Counted from the first letter of the stretch, positions 9,719 through 19,399 are shown. The stretch is DNA of 64,000 nt from Canibacter zhuwentaonis (GCF_018531145.1 NZ_JAHDSZ010000001.1:124001-188000), one strand, 5' to 3'. Made by a program: numbers and translations. The notes: generated by a model not told the origin, from the letters alone.

Positions 9719-12700
9719 ATGCAAAACATAACCCAAAAATCAAAGTTGAGAGCGCTCCGCCAGCTTGGTGGTTCGTTTATTGCTGCCACGATACTGCTTT
9801 CATGCGCCTTTATTGGTGGCGCGAACGCGGTTGATAATCCGCCTGCAGAAGAGCAGAAAATTGTTGCAACCCGGGCTCACGTAGACAGCCCGAAGGTGTT
9901 TTATGAAGACGGCAGACTGGTGCTGAAGTCTGAGTTTTCCCACAATCGACTGCCGCTTGAAAAAACAATTAACTATCTCGGGCCCGGCTACAATTACGGA
10001 AAACAGAGGTTTATTTTTAGGGTGCCAGAGCACGCCCCGGAGCTTGATTTTCTGGGCAAAGCTGGCACCAGCTGGTATATGGGTCCTGATATTTCAGGGC
10101 TTAGGCATCCGGTCATCTGGTCGGGATACGCCGCTGATGCGGGTGTGCCAATCGAAAACTTTAGAGACAAGAGCTTCACGCTCGATCTGATAGACGTTAA
10201 AGGCCCCGGCAGGGTAGAGCTGCTGGGTTGGTACGAGGCTGAAGATGAGGGCGGCGCAGGTTTTGTTAAACGACTTTTGAGCAGCTCGGACGCAAACTAC
10301 CGGAGCGCGAAACTATCCGCTGGAACTCACACTCACAACTACAACCTGTTTGAAAAACCAGGTCGCTACGAGCTGATATACCGCGCAACCGCGCGCACAA
10401 CCGCAGGCGAGTTTATCAGCAGCGAAATAAAAACCCTGGAGTGGCAGGTTGGCGGTAACGAACCGGGGCAGCAGATCAAGCCAGAACCGGTGCATAAAGA
10501 CGAGACCGAGCAACCCGAGGGCAAAAAAAACGCACAGTCCATTTTCAGTCTTCCCAAAGAGGAAAATGCGCAGCTCGGGTTTAGTATTGCCCCCGCAAAC
10601 GCTAAAACACCAGAAGATGTTATAGCGAGCGCGCGTGATCTTAGAGTTGTCACCGATAAAACACTCGCAGGAACAGCCCAGTTCTATATCGACGGATTTA
10701 AGCTCGCCGAGGTTGAACTGCACGACGGGCAAGCCGGTTACACCGAGATGATCGGCGCGAGCGCCGGTAAATACCAGGTTGCTGTGAAAAACCAGCAGGG
10801 CGAGGTTGTTTACACATCTGCAGTCCTTAATTACGGTCCTGAAACAGAGCCGGGCAAAACTGTTAACACAGCAGAAACAGGGGAAATAATTGCTGCTGCG
10901 CCGGCTGCTGCGCCGCAGTTCCTGCCGGAAAATATTTCCTACGACTCTGACATTAAGTACACGGTTGCATCAGAGCCTGTTAACTACACCAACACTCGCA
11001 GGGTTACTGTGGCGGTTGATCGCGACGGAGTTTATGGGCTGTTCTGGATTGTCAGGAGAACCTCTGACGGGCAGGTACAGAGCGAATATATGTTCTCATC
11101 GGGGCAGGGCAGCCGCAGTGTTAGCTTCTACACGGAAGATAATGATGGGCTGGACGGCAGCTTTGAGGCTATTTTCTTGCCACACCCGGCTGTAACAAAC
11201 CTAAAATCTAGCGTGCTAAAGGTTGCTGAAGAGTACCAGCCAAACACCAAGTACAGTGCCACAGGAGAAATCAAGCGTGAAAACAGCGCGCAGCCCACGC
11301 CGCCAACGGTAACGCCGTCAGTTCCTGCTCCGGCAGAACCGGGAAGTGATGTGCAGCACGGCGGTGATACTCCGCTTGAGAAGCGCCTGCTGATCAGGAA
11401 GGGACACCTTGACATTGCAGTCTACCTGCATCACGGTAAAGCCAGCATGGTGCTTAAAGACAGTAGTCGCGAGCACTCAAAGCAGGAGGTGAATCGCAGC
11501 GTGCGCGATATTGCGATAGCCGTTGCAGATACCGCGATCCAGCGCCGCCTGCCTAAGAAAAACAAGGAAGAGTGGCAGCGGGTGTTCGACTACGAGGGCA
11601 TCAACTGGGTTCTGCCAGAAGCACAGAAACTTGATTTGCCGTGGCCAGGTTACAGCTCTGAAACGGTTAGTGAAGCCGATATTAACGGCACTATGAAACT
11701 TGAGATGACCGATTTTAGCGGCCCGGGCGAGCTGAATCTTTACAGCGTGCGCAGGGTTGCTGGAATACCGGAGGTGCTGCTTGGCAGTGGTGAGGGTAAG
11801 CCGCGTAGTTTTGATGTGTATCCGGGCGATCACTTGCACACCGGATGGGTGTTTACAAAGCCGGGTGTTTACTCTGTTGAGCTGCGTTACACGGGAGAGC
11901 ACAAGTCGGGCGAGCGTTTTGCAACACCGGCAGAGAAACTGTTTTTCCTGGTGGGCGATAAAGCCATAGCGGACAATGCTCCTGCTGACAGTATTGATAA
12001 AACCCCGCAGCGCTTGTCTGGTGAGGATCGTTTTGCAACCGCAGTGCAGATCTCAAAGCAGTACAGCGCGGGAGTAAAAGCCTTGTTTATCACTGACGGT
12101 GGTGGCTACGCGGACGCGCTGGGTGCCGGAGCAGCGGCGGCACACCTCGAGTCGCCGGTGCTGCTCAGCTCTAAAACCGAGGGCATTAACAGCGCAACCC
12201 TCGCTGAGATTAGGCGTTTGAATCCGCAAACTGTCTACATCGTGGGAGGCGAACACGCCGTAACTCGCGCGAGCGAGAACGCACTGCGCGAGCTTGCGCG
12301 CGAAAAGGGCTTCAGCCTGGAGCGCATCGCCGGTGACGATCGCTACGAAACAAATCGCTTACTCGCGTTGAAGGTCTTTAACGGCAAGTTTGCGAGCGCG
12401 GTTATTGCAACAGGCCGCGATTTCCCCGACGCGCTTGCGGCGACCAGCCTGGCGGGCGCTAAAAAAGCCCCTGTGCTGCTCGTTGATGGTAAGCAGGCGG
12501 GGCTAAGCTCGGCAACTAAAGAGCTGCTGGGCGCTGCTAAAACCAAATACGCTGTGATCTTGGGTGGCACGGCCGCAGTATCTGGAGGCATTGAATCTGA
12601 CTTGCGGCGCTTGGGCGCGCAGGTGGTGCGCAAAGCGGGAGAGGATCGTTACGAGACAGCGTTCCTGGTAAACCAGGAGCTGCTGTGGAATAAACCACAA

Positions 12701-12925
12701 AAGGTTTATTTCGCGAGCGGTGAGACCTACGCGGATGCGCTTACAGGAGGCGCGAAAGCGGCTCTGGATGGGGCGCCGCTGTTGCTAACTGCGGGCTCCT
12801 GCTTAAGCAAACAAACAGCGGATGCGATTGCAAAATATGCGCCTAGTGCGAAGCGGATTATCCTCGGCGGTAATATGCGCGTTGGTGATGGCGTCTTTGA
12901 GCTAGCTAGCTGCGCCGTTTCTTAG
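9719..12925 (+). CDS. Metal-regulated surface protein with anchor-associated repeats and three CWB2 repeats
   Basis: A 1068-residue exported protein with a signal peptide (residues 1-38). Two domains (about 50-250 and 555-755) resemble the actinobacterial surface-anchored domain TIGR03769, sharing a THTHNYNLFEKPGRY / HLHTGWVFTKPGVY motif. Ig-like segments lie between them. Three cell-wall-binding type 2 repeats (about 765-1068) have RLSGEDRFATA, RIAGDDRYETN and AGEDRYETA. TIGR03769 proteins accompany anchored-repeat ABC transporters thought to import Zn or Mn, which fits the Fur/Zur-type operator at its start. No transporter genes are adjacent. No ribosome site precedes the ATG, so a leaderless or very short-leader mRNA is likely. 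Confidence 0.85.
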   Translation: MQNITQKSKLRALRQLGGSFIAATILLSCAFIGGANAVDNPPAEEQKIVATRAHVDSPKVFYEDGRLVLKSEFSHNRLPLEKTINYLGPGYNYGKQRFIFRVPEHAPELDFLGKAGTSWYMGPDISGLRHPVIWSGYAADAGVPIENFRDKSFTLDLIDVKGPGRVELLGWYEAEDEGGAGFVKRLLSSSDANYRSAKLSAGTHTHNYNLFEKPGRYELIYRATARTTAGEFISSEIKTLEWQVGGNEPGQQIKPEPVHKDETEQPEGKKNAQSIFSLPKEENAQLGFSIAPANAKTPEDVIASARDLRVVTDKTLAGTAQFYIDGFKLAEVELHDGQAGYTEMIGASAGKYQVAVKNQQGEVVYTSAVLNYGPETEPGKTVNTAETGEIIAAAPAAAPQFLPENISYDSDIKYTVASEPVNYTNTRRVTVAVDRDGVYGLFWIVRRTSDGQVQSEYMFSSGQGSRSVSFYTEDNDGLDGSFEAIFLPHPAVTNLKSSVLKVAEEYQPNTKYSATGEIKRENSAQPTPPTVTPSVPAPAEPGSDVQHGGDTPLEKRLLIRKGHLDIAVYLHHGKASMVLKDSSREHSKQEVNRSVRDIAIAVADTAIQRRLPKKNKEEWQRVFDYEGINWVLPEAQKLDLPWPGYSSETVSEADINGTMKLEMTDFSGPGELNLYSVRRVAGIPEVLLGSGEGKPRSFDVYPGDHLHTGWVFTKPGVYSVELRYTGEHKSGERFATPAEKLFFLVGDKAIADNAPADSIDKTPQRLSGEDRFATAVQISKQYSAGVKALFITDGGGYADALGAGAAAAHLESPVLLSSKTEGINSATLAEIRRLNPQTVYIVGGEHAVTRASENALRELAREKGFSLERIAGDDRYETNRLLALKVFNGKFASAVIATGRDFPDALAATSLAGAKKAPVLLVDGKQAGLSSATKELLGAAKTKYAVILGGTAAVSGGIESDLRRLGAQVVRKAGEDRYETAFLVNQELLWNKPQKVYFASGETYADALTGGAKAALDGAPLLLTAGSCLSKQTADAIAKYAPSAKRIILGGNMRVGDGVFELASCAVS

Positions 12926-12931
12926 GCTGGT

Positions 12932-12980
12932 AAGCAAAGTGTGGCTGTGAATTTAAAATTCACAGCCACACTTTGCTTTT
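12932..12980. terminator. Long terminator hairpin after the CWB2 protein
   Basis: An almost perfect inverted repeat of about 23 bp per arm starts AAGCAAAGTGTGGCTGTGAA and ends in TTTT. Confidence 0.9.
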
Positions 12981-13093
12981 ACCCAGCCAAATATTATATT
13001 ATGGAGCGATCGCTATTGTTGCGATTTACGATGTTCGATTCGCGCTAGCAAAATCTGTTAGCGCCCGATTCTTCCTTATTTGGAGTACATTTT

Positions 13094-14533
13094 ATGACAA
13101 GCAAAACGACCAAGGCAACCCAGGTAGCCGTAAACGATATCGGCTCAGCAGAAGATTTTCTTGCCGCGGTCGAAAAGACTCTTAAGTTTTTTAACGATGG
13201 TGACATGATTGAGGGCACCGTTGTTAAAATTGACCGCGATGAGGTGTTGCTAGACGTCGGCTATAAAACTGAGGGTGTAATTCCTTCTCGCGAGCTCTCA
13301 ATTAAACACGATGTTGCTCCCGGTGAAGTTGTCGAAGTCGGTGACACCGTTGAAGCTCTTGTGTTGCAGAAAGAAGACAAAGAAGGTCGTTTGATCCTCT
13401 CTAAGAAGCGTGCACAGTACGAGCGCGCTTGGGGCGATGTCGAAAACATCAAAGAAAACGATTCTATTGTTACAGGCACTGTAATTGAGGTTGTTAAGGG
13501 TGGCTTGATCGTAGATATCGGGTTGCGCGGCTTCTTGCCAGCATCGCTTATTGAGCTGCGTCGTGTGCGTGATCTTACCCCTTACCTTGGGCAAGAGATT
13601 GAAGCTAAAATCCTTGAGCTTGATAAAAACCGCAACAACGTTGTGTTGTCACGTCGCGCAATGCTTGAAGAAACCCAGTCGGCTACACGCTCTTCATTCC
13701 TGAACGATCTGAAGCCAGGTCAGGTGCGCCGCGGCGTTATCTCATCGATTGTTAACTTCGGTGCGTTCGTTGATCTTGGCGGAGTTGACGGTCTTGTGCA
13801 CGTTTCTGAGCTCAGCTGGAAGCATATCGACCACGCAGCAGAGGTTGTTGAGGTTGGCCAAGAGGTTACCGTTGAGGTGCTCTCTGTTGAAATTGACCGC
13901 GAGCGCGTTTCACTCTCTCTGAAGGCAACCCAGGAAGATCCTTGGCAGGTATTCGCTCGTAGTCACGCTATCGGGCAGATTACCCCTGGTAAAGTCACAA
14001 AGCTTGTTCCGTTCGGCGCATTTGTGCGCGTTGCTGATGGCATCGAGGGTCTTGTTCACATTTCAGAGCTTTCTGCAAGCCATGTTGAACTTGCTGAGCA
14101 GGTTGTTTCAGTTGGTGACGAAGCATTCGTAAAGATCATCGACATTGACCTTGAGCGTCGTCGCATCTCACTCAGCCTGAAGCAGGCTAATGAGGGCGTT
14201 GATCCTGAGGGCACTGAGTTTGATCCCGCTCTTTACGGCATGACAACCGAGTATGATGAGAACGGCGAGTACAAATATCCTGAAGGATTCGACCCGGAAA
14301 CCCAAGAATGGAAAGCAGGATTCGAGTCTGAGCGTGAGGTATGGGAGCAAGAGTACGCAGCTGCGCAGACACGCTGGGAGGCTCACAAGGCTCAGGTTGC
14401 TGATGCTGTAAAAGCTCCGGCTCTTGTGTCTGAGCAGGTCGCAGCTTCTGCTGAGGCAGAGGGTGTTGCACCGGTCGCTCTGGTGGATGATGAAGCGTTG
14501 GCAGCTCTTAAAGAACAGCTCGAAGCTAAATAA
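13094..14533 (+). CDS. rpsA: 30S ribosomal protein S1
   Basis: Binds mRNA on the 30S subunit and helps initiation. The 479-residue protein has four S1 OB-fold repeats (about residues 36-105, 120-185, 205-275 and 290-360). The third contains GVDGLVHVSELSW and the fourth GIEGLVHISELS. Four repeats, followed by an acidic, Ala/Glu-rich tail, is the standard actinobacterial form. A TTGGAG site precedes the ATG. It stands alone, bounded by terminators at 12932 and 14557. Confidence 0.97.
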   Translation: MTSKTTKATQVAVNDIGSAEDFLAAVEKTLKFFNDGDMIEGTVVKIDRDEVLLDVGYKTEGVIPSRELSIKHDVAPGEVVEVGDTVEALVLQKEDKEGRLILSKKRAQYERAWGDVENIKENDSIVTGTVIEVVKGGLIVDIGLRGFLPASLIELRRVRDLTPYLGQEIEAKILELDKNRNNVVLSRRAMLEETQSATRSSFLNDLKPGQVRRGVISSIVNFGAFVDLGGVDGLVHVSELSWKHIDHAAEVVEVGQEVTVEVLSVEIDRERVSLSLKATQEDPWQVFARSHAIGQITPGKVTKLVPFGAFVRVADGIEGLVHISELSASHVELAEQVVSVGDEAFVKIIDIDLERRRISLSLKQANEGVDPEGTEFDPALYGMTTEYDENGEYKYPEGFDPETQEWKAGFESEREVWEQEYAAAQTRWEAHKAQVADAVKAPALVSEQVAASAEAEGVAPVALVDDEALAALKEQLEAK

Positions 14534-14556
14534 TTTTACCGCTCACAAGCGGTAAC

Positions 14557-14595
14557 AGGGGCTCGTGTTTTCTGCGGAAAGTGCGAGCCTCTTTT
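14557..14595 (+). terminator. Terminator after rpsA
   Basis: A stem formed by AGGGGCTCG and CGAGCCTCT is followed by TTTT. Confidence 0.75.
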
Positions 14596-14670
14596 AGTGT
14601 TTATGACCCGGTTTTCTGAGGTGGTTACGGGGTCACTCCAGCGTTTGCTGCCCGGTATTCTATGGCAGAT

Positions 14671-14737
14671 GCGAAGCTCATGCAGCGCTTACAAGCTGGT
14701 TTCCGCTGCGGGCGCGAAGCTCCTGCAGCGCTTACAA
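14671..14737. repeat. 24-bp direct repeat upstream of coaE
   Basis: GCGAAGCTC-A/C-TGCAGCGC followed by TTACAA occurs at 14671-14694 and again at 14714-14737 with one mismatch, 43 bases apart start to start. Function unknown; it lies in the rpsA-coaE gap just before the coaE start. Confidence 0.8.
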
Positions 14738-14762
14738 CCCATCTTTTAGTAGAGTAAGTAGT

Positions 14763-15386
14763 ATGAAAATTATTGCACTTACCGGAGGCATTGCGGCCGG
14801 TAAAACAACCGTTGCAAAACTGTTCCGCGAGTGCGGCGCTGCCCTGATTGACGCCGATGTTTTAGCGCGCGCAGCCGTTGCCGAAGGCACTCCCGGACAC
14901 GCCGCTGTGCTCGCAGAGTTTGGCGCTGATATTATTGGCACAGACGGTGAGCTCGACCGGCGCAAACTGGGCACTGTGGTTTTTGCCTCAGCGGCTAAGC
15001 GACGCGCGCTCGAAGCAATTGTGCACCCCGAGGTGAAACGCCTGTTCGCGCTGCACGCAACCGAACTAAAGCAGCGCGAAGTTCCGGTTTGCGTGTACGA
15101 AATCCCGCTCCTGGTGGAGAGCGGACAACAGCACAACTTTGACGGTGTGGTCGTGGTTGTGGCAGACAAAGAGACCAGACTGCGGCGACTAACAATAGAG
15201 CGTGGGCTGTCGGCTGAAATGGCTGCACAGCGCCTTGCTGCACAGGTTTCAGACGAAGCGCGGATCGCAATCGCCAACTGGGTTGTGCCCACTGATGTGA
15301 ATATTGCGCAAACACGGCAGCAGGTACAGCAGATTTGGCAGCAAATTACCGCTGCTCCGTATATGAGCGCGCGTGGAGTGAATTAG
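14763..15386 (+). CDS. coaE: Dephospho-CoA kinase
   Basis: Final step of coenzyme A synthesis, phosphorylating the 3'-hydroxyl of dephospho-CoA with ATP. The 207-residue protein begins with the P-loop LTGGIAAGKTT and has DADVLAR near residue 35, plus YEIPLLVESG, all typical of CoaE. It lacks the C-terminal UPF0157 domain fused to CoaE in some actinobacteria. The position after rpsA is conserved. Confidence 0.95.
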   Translation: MKIIALTGGIAAGKTTVAKLFRECGAALIDADVLARAAVAEGTPGHAAVLAEFGADIIGTDGELDRRKLGTVVFASAAKRRALEAIVHPEVKRLFALHATELKQREVPVCVYEIPLLVESGQQHNFDGVVVVVADKETRLRRLTIERGLSAEMAAQRLAAQVSDEARIAIANWVVPTDVNIAQTRQQVQQIWQQITAAPYMSARGVN

Positions 15387-15483
15387 CACCGTGAGACCGA
15401 GCACCTTCTTAAGACGGATTAGCGCATAACAAGCCAGTTTTTGGGCGGACTGATTCTGAGCTATCTCGTGCTGGGAGGGGATT

Positions 15484-15578
15484 CGCCGCTAAAAGCGAAT
15501 TCCAGCTGTCACTCCAACCACAGCGCGCAGCGCCGATCCGCTGCCAAAATAAGTGTGATTACCCGCCACTAAAAGCGA
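15484..15578. repeat. 15-bp direct repeat CGCC-R-CTAAAAGCGA
   Basis: Copies lie at 15484-15498 (in the coaE-VKOR gap, where it also forms an ATTCGC/GCGAAT hairpin) and at 15564-15578 (overlapping the end of the VKOR gene). Possibly a transcription-end element; function not established. Confidence 0.45.
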
Positions 15579-16173
15579 GACGCACGTGAGTTATCCAGTC
15601 GAGCCCCAGTTGTGCGTAGAAAGCGATTGCCGCGTAGGATAAAATTACCAGCACCCAGCGCCACTCGTGCAAAAACTGGCAGATGCGGCGCAGTCCGGCG
15701 CTTACCCGTGCGTGATTCTCCGCGACCGTCGCGGGCACAGTTAGCCAGAACAGTGGAATTGTTACGAGCCATATCACCATGCACCATGGGCACAGCGTGC
15801 CAATTGCAAAAACGCTCTGCCAGCTGAGCCAGAAAACGAACACCACTGCGGTAAGCAGGGCGCAGTTGTAGATGTGCCAGAACCAGCTACTAAAACGTGC
15901 CCCCGCGAGCAGCGCCACCCCCACTAGCACCGGCGCAACAAAAGCGGCAATGCCGATGAATGTGTTGGAAAACCCGAACAGCGACCCTTGCCAAGAGTCC
16001 ATGTTTGGCCCGCAGGTGACCAGAATGCTGAACTCGCAGTTTGTGACATAGTCAGGGTTTTTCAGCTTTTTAAGGTATTCCACGGCCAGCTCCATGGACG
16101 CAAACCACCCAATTGCCCCAAATAAAATTGAGACCAGTGCTAATTTTAAGGTTTTGTCTCGGTTATTTTTCAT
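15559..16173 (-). CDS. Vitamin K epoxide reductase (VKOR) family membrane thiol oxidase
   Basis: A 204-residue integral membrane protein with about five hydrophobic helices. It has the VKOR cysteine pairs: NCEFSILVTC in the first external loop and the active site CPWC in GTLCPWCMVIW, plus the conserved SWQGSLFGFSN segment. In actinobacteria these enzymes pass electrons from DsbA-like oxidases to menaquinone, so exported proteins can form disulfides. No thioredoxin domain is fused and no DsbA partner is adjacent. It is divergent from rne. Confidence 0.9.
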   Translation of the reverse strand: MKNNRDKTLKLALVSILFGAIGWFASMELAVEYLKKLKNPDYVTNCEFSILVTCGPNMDSWQGSLFGFSNTFIGIAAFVAPVLVGVALLAGARFSSWFWHIYNCALLTAVVFVFWLSWQSVFAIGTLCPWCMVIWLVTIPLFWLTVPATVAENHARVSAGLRRICQFLHEWRWVLVILSYAAIAFYAQLGLDWITHVRLAFSGG

Positions 16174-16274
16174 AAAACTAATTTTACTAGCGTTTACTCA
16201 GTTTTGGCTTGATAAATAGTGCAATAATTGTTTACAGGTTTATTGTACTATTTTCATTAAACCGCAAGATTTAA

Positions 16275-16339
16275 TGCATGATTTCATGCAGGTGTAAGAT
16301 TTTTGCCACTATATGGCGCACTACAGCAAAAATAGTGGC
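16275..16339 (+). promoter_or_regulatory. Hairpins in the rne upstream region
   Basis: Two inverted repeats precede the rne start. One is TGCATG-4-CATGCA at 16275-16290. The other is GCCACTAT / ATAGTGGC with a 19-base loop at 16305-16339, 27 bases before the ATG. RNase E mRNA is autoregulated through its 5' leader in some bacteria; whether these serve that role is inference. Confidence 0.4.
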
Positions 16340-16366
16340 TAGCGTAATGCTAAGGAGCACACTGTT

Positions 16367-19342
16367 ATGGTGAAAGAACATATTGCCGCAGGTGACACAC
16401 AGTCGCCAGCAGCTATTCAGATGGTGGACGGCAACTCGCGGGAGGTCAGCGCGCAACCGGCAGCAATCGCGGCGGATCGGGTTGACACGAAGTGCGTGAT
16501 GTTTCTTGCGCCGGATGTGCCACCGGTAAAACCAAAACCGCGCGTGCCGTATCTGAGTTTTGAAGTGGGAATGCCGCTGTTCGATCTTGTTCGTAAAGCA
16601 GGCGATGAGAAGCGTAAGCCGCTGGAGCCGGTTGTGCAGGCTCTGCGCGAGAAAGATCGCGATGATAAGGGTGCGCCCGCCCGCGACGAGCGGAGCCAGT
16701 TGCAAAAAGCGGTGCAGCAGGAGCGGGGCGAGCACGATACGCAGCCTGTTGCCGGATCTATGCGCCTGGAGGCTAAAAAGCACCGCAAGCGTGATAGCCG
16801 CGATATTGGCAGGCGCCGTGTGGTGGTTACCGAATCTGAGTTTTTAGCGCGGCGCGAGTCTGTTGACCGGCGCATGATCGTGCATAGCTCTCAAAATTTT
16901 GTGCAGATCGGGGTGCTTGAAGACAAGATGCTGGTTGAGCACTATGTTGCGCGCTCTGATGAGACCTCGCTGATAGGTAATGTTTATCTGGGCAAGGTAC
17001 AAAATGTGCTGCCGGGTATGGAGGCCGCGTTTATCGACATTGGCGAAGAGCGCAATGCTGTTTTGTACGCTGGCGAAGTTGACTGGTCAGAGTACAGCGG
17101 CAGCTACCGCTCGCGCAAAATTGACAGGGTGCTAAAGCCGGGTGACTCGATTCTGGTGCAGGTGTTGAAAGACCCTGTTGGGCACAAGGGCGCACGATTG
17201 ACGACGCAGATTTCACTGTCCGGGCGTTTTCTGGTGTTTTTGCCGGGCGGATCAACAAACGGTATTTCACGCAAGCTGCCGGATACTGAGCGGCAGCGTT
17301 TGAAAAAAATTCTGAAAGAGATTGTGCCGGTGGATTCAAGCGTGATTGTGCGTACCGCTTCCGAGGGCGCTAGTGATGAGCAGCTGAAGCGCGATGTGAG
17401 GTCTTTGAGTGCGCGCTGGGAGGCTATTTCCAAGGGCGTAACCGAGGCGAAAGCGCCGGTGTGCTTGCACGCGGAGCCGGATACGTTGATTAAAATCGTG
17501 CGTGATGTGTTTAACGAGGATTTCCAGAAACTCGTAATCGACAGTGAGAGCGTGCATGGCACAATCGTCAGCTATCTTGAAAAGATTGCGCCCGAGCTGT
17601 TAGAACGGGTTGTTTTACACAGGGGTGAGCGCGATGCCTTTGCTAAGTTCCGCGTCACAGAGCAGATTAAAAAAGCGCTCGATCGCAAGGTTTGGTTGCC
17701 CTCTGGCGGCTCGCTCGTGCTTGACCGCACCGAGGCAATGACCGTGATTGACGTGAACACGGGCAAGTTTGTTGGCAGCGGCGGTAATCTCGAAGAGACC
17801 GTCACTAAAAACAACCTTGAAGCGGCCGAAGAGATTGTGCGCCAGTTGCGCCTGCGTGACATCGGTGGTATTATTGTGATTGACTTTATTGATATGGTGC
17901 TTGAGACGAACCGTGATCTGGTGTATCGCAGGCTGATTGACTGCCTAGGTCGAGATCGCACAAAGCATCAGGTGGCTGAGGTGACATCGCTTGGGCTGGT
18001 GCAGATGACTCGCAAAAAGATCGGGTTAGGTCTGCTCGAGTCGTTCAGTAATAATTGTGAGGTCTGTGAGGGTCGCGGGGTGATAGTTCAGCAGGCACCG
18101 GTTTCACACAAGCATGATCAGAATACTTCTGGCAAGAAGGCGGCTCGTGCGCAGCAGGCGCGCCAGATTAAGCGTTCTGCTTCAGCTAAAATCGCGCAGG
18201 TGGTTGCAGCTATAAACGCTGATGCCAAGAAAGACGAGACCGCAGAATTCACTGACGGCTCTGCAGAGAGCGTTGTGTCGCAGACGGATGTAGCGCGGGC
18301 AGATAAGAAACAGGCGAATTCGTCGCGGGCGAATAAGACCCGGGCGGATGCGGCGGTCGAACCGCGCGATGATGGTGCGCGGGATGTTTTGAGCGGCGGT
18401 GGCGGATTCGCTGTAAAACCGACCGAAACCGCACCGGAAGCACAGCATACGGAGCAGCCTAAGCTTGCGCCGCGCCGCAGTCGCCGGGTTGTGAAAGCTG
18501 CTGGCTCAAACAGGGTTGAAGAGGTTGCCCTAAAGCAGGTATCAGCGGATGCTGCTGAGCGGGAGGGTGATTCTGGCAAGCAAGAGTCTGTGGATGTTCC
18601 GGCTGAGCGGGCAAATGCTGTTGAGCAGCAGGTGATAGCGGCTGTTGAGCAGGCGGAGATTACAGCTGAGAAGACAGAGACTGCGGGCGAGCAGGTAGGT
18701 GCAGAGGCTGCTGCTGAGCAAGCTTCCGCAGCATTAACTACTGAGCAGAATCTGACAGAGCAACAGTCGCAAGATGTTGAGGAAGCAGCTGAGGCTGATG
18801 ATATTGACGATGCTGACGAGTACGATATGGACGATCTCGACAGCGACTCTGACAGCTTTGATGATGACTTGGATATTGTGCCGATCGACCTGGACGATAC
18901 CGCCGACGAATTTGAGTATGACGGCGAAGAGGAGCGCGTAGAATCGGATGAGCCGCACGTGCGCATAGATCCCACAATTGCGTATAACGCGGTTGACGCT
19001 TTATTTGGGCACATGGAAAAGCGCGCTCCGAAGAAGGCGAAAGAACGCGCCGCGGACGGTGGCGCTGGCGAGATAATTCAGCGTCACGGCGAGAAATCGG
19101 GCGAGATGAAGCAGCTGTTCGACAAGGTTCTGGGGGCTTTGCCTGATCCGCGCGCCTCTGGTAGGGGGCGTGAGCGGGCGCGGATGGAAGCTGAGATTCA
19201 GGCTCGTGTTGAGAAGTCACGGAGCAAGAGTGCGCTTAACGATCCAGAGGTTAGCAGAGATTTGACAATGTCAATTTTGGAAACTTTGCTGGATTCGTCT
19301 CTGGGTAAAAAGCCGGAGGATAGCGCTGATTCTGACAATTAG
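16367..19342 (+). CDS. rne: Ribonuclease E/G family endoribonuclease
   Basis: Cleaves single-stranded AU-rich RNA in mRNA decay and rRNA/tRNA maturation. In the 991-residue protein a polar N-terminal extension (1-180) precedes the catalytic core. The core has an S1 domain at about 200 (GNVYLGKVQNVLPGMEAAF), metal ligands in VIDVNTGKFVGS (about 460) and VIDFIDM (about 505), and the zinc link CEVCEGRG (about 562). A long Ala/Glu-rich tail with a strongly acidic stretch (about 805-860) follows and is probably disordered. Long extensions on both sides of the core are typical of actinobacterial RNase E. Confidence 0.95.
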   Translation: MVKEHIAAGDTQSPAAIQMVDGNSREVSAQPAAIAADRVDTKCVMFLAPDVPPVKPKPRVPYLSFEVGMPLFDLVRKAGDEKRKPLEPVVQALREKDRDDKGAPARDERSQLQKAVQQERGEHDTQPVAGSMRLEAKKHRKRDSRDIGRRRVVVTESEFLARRESVDRRMIVHSSQNFVQIGVLEDKMLVEHYVARSDETSLIGNVYLGKVQNVLPGMEAAFIDIGEERNAVLYAGEVDWSEYSGSYRSRKIDRVLKPGDSILVQVLKDPVGHKGARLTTQISLSGRFLVFLPGGSTNGISRKLPDTERQRLKKILKEIVPVDSSVIVRTASEGASDEQLKRDVRSLSARWEAISKGVTEAKAPVCLHAEPDTLIKIVRDVFNEDFQKLVIDSESVHGTIVSYLEKIAPELLERVVLHRGERDAFAKFRVTEQIKKALDRKVWLPSGGSLVLDRTEAMTVIDVNTGKFVGSGGNLEETVTKNNLEAAEEIVRQLRLRDIGGIIVIDFIDMVLETNRDLVYRRLIDCLGRDRTKHQVAEVTSLGLVQMTRKKIGLGLLESFSNNCEVCEGRGVIVQQAPVSHKHDQNTSGKKAARAQQARQIKRSASAKIAQVVAAINADAKKDETAEFTDGSAESVVSQTDVARADKKQANSSRANKTRADAAVEPRDDGARDVLSGGGGFAVKPTETAPEAQHTEQPKLAPRRSRRVVKAAGSNRVEEVALKQVSADAAEREGDSGKQESVDVPAERANAVEQQVIAAVEQAEITAEKTETAGEQVGAEAAAEQASAALTTEQNLTEQQSQDVEEAAEADDIDDADEYDMDDLDSDSDSFDDDLDIVPIDLDDTADEFEYDGEEERVESDEPHVRIDPTIAYNAVDALFGHMEKRAPKKAKERAADGGAGEIIQRHGEKSGEMKQLFDKVLGALPDPRASGRGRERARMEAEIQARVEKSRSKSALNDPEVSRDLTMSILETLLDSSLGKKPEDSADSDN

Positions 19343-19369
19343 TGCGATCGTAAATTACGGGCGTGGTGT

Positions 19370-19399
19370 TTGACCGCTCGCGCCTTTGTGCGGTAGTAT
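19370..19399 (+). promoter_or_regulatory. Sigma-A promoter for rplU-rpmA
   Basis: TTGACC (-35) and TAGTAT (-10) are separated by 18 bases, about 125 bases before the rplU start, leaving a long 5' leader as is usual for L21 operons. Confidence 0.6.

Noticed and set aside
18118-19014. 298-codon Ser-rich minus-strand frame
   Set aside because: Shadow of the Ala/Glu-rich tail of rne; its composition follows from the GC-rich opposite strand.
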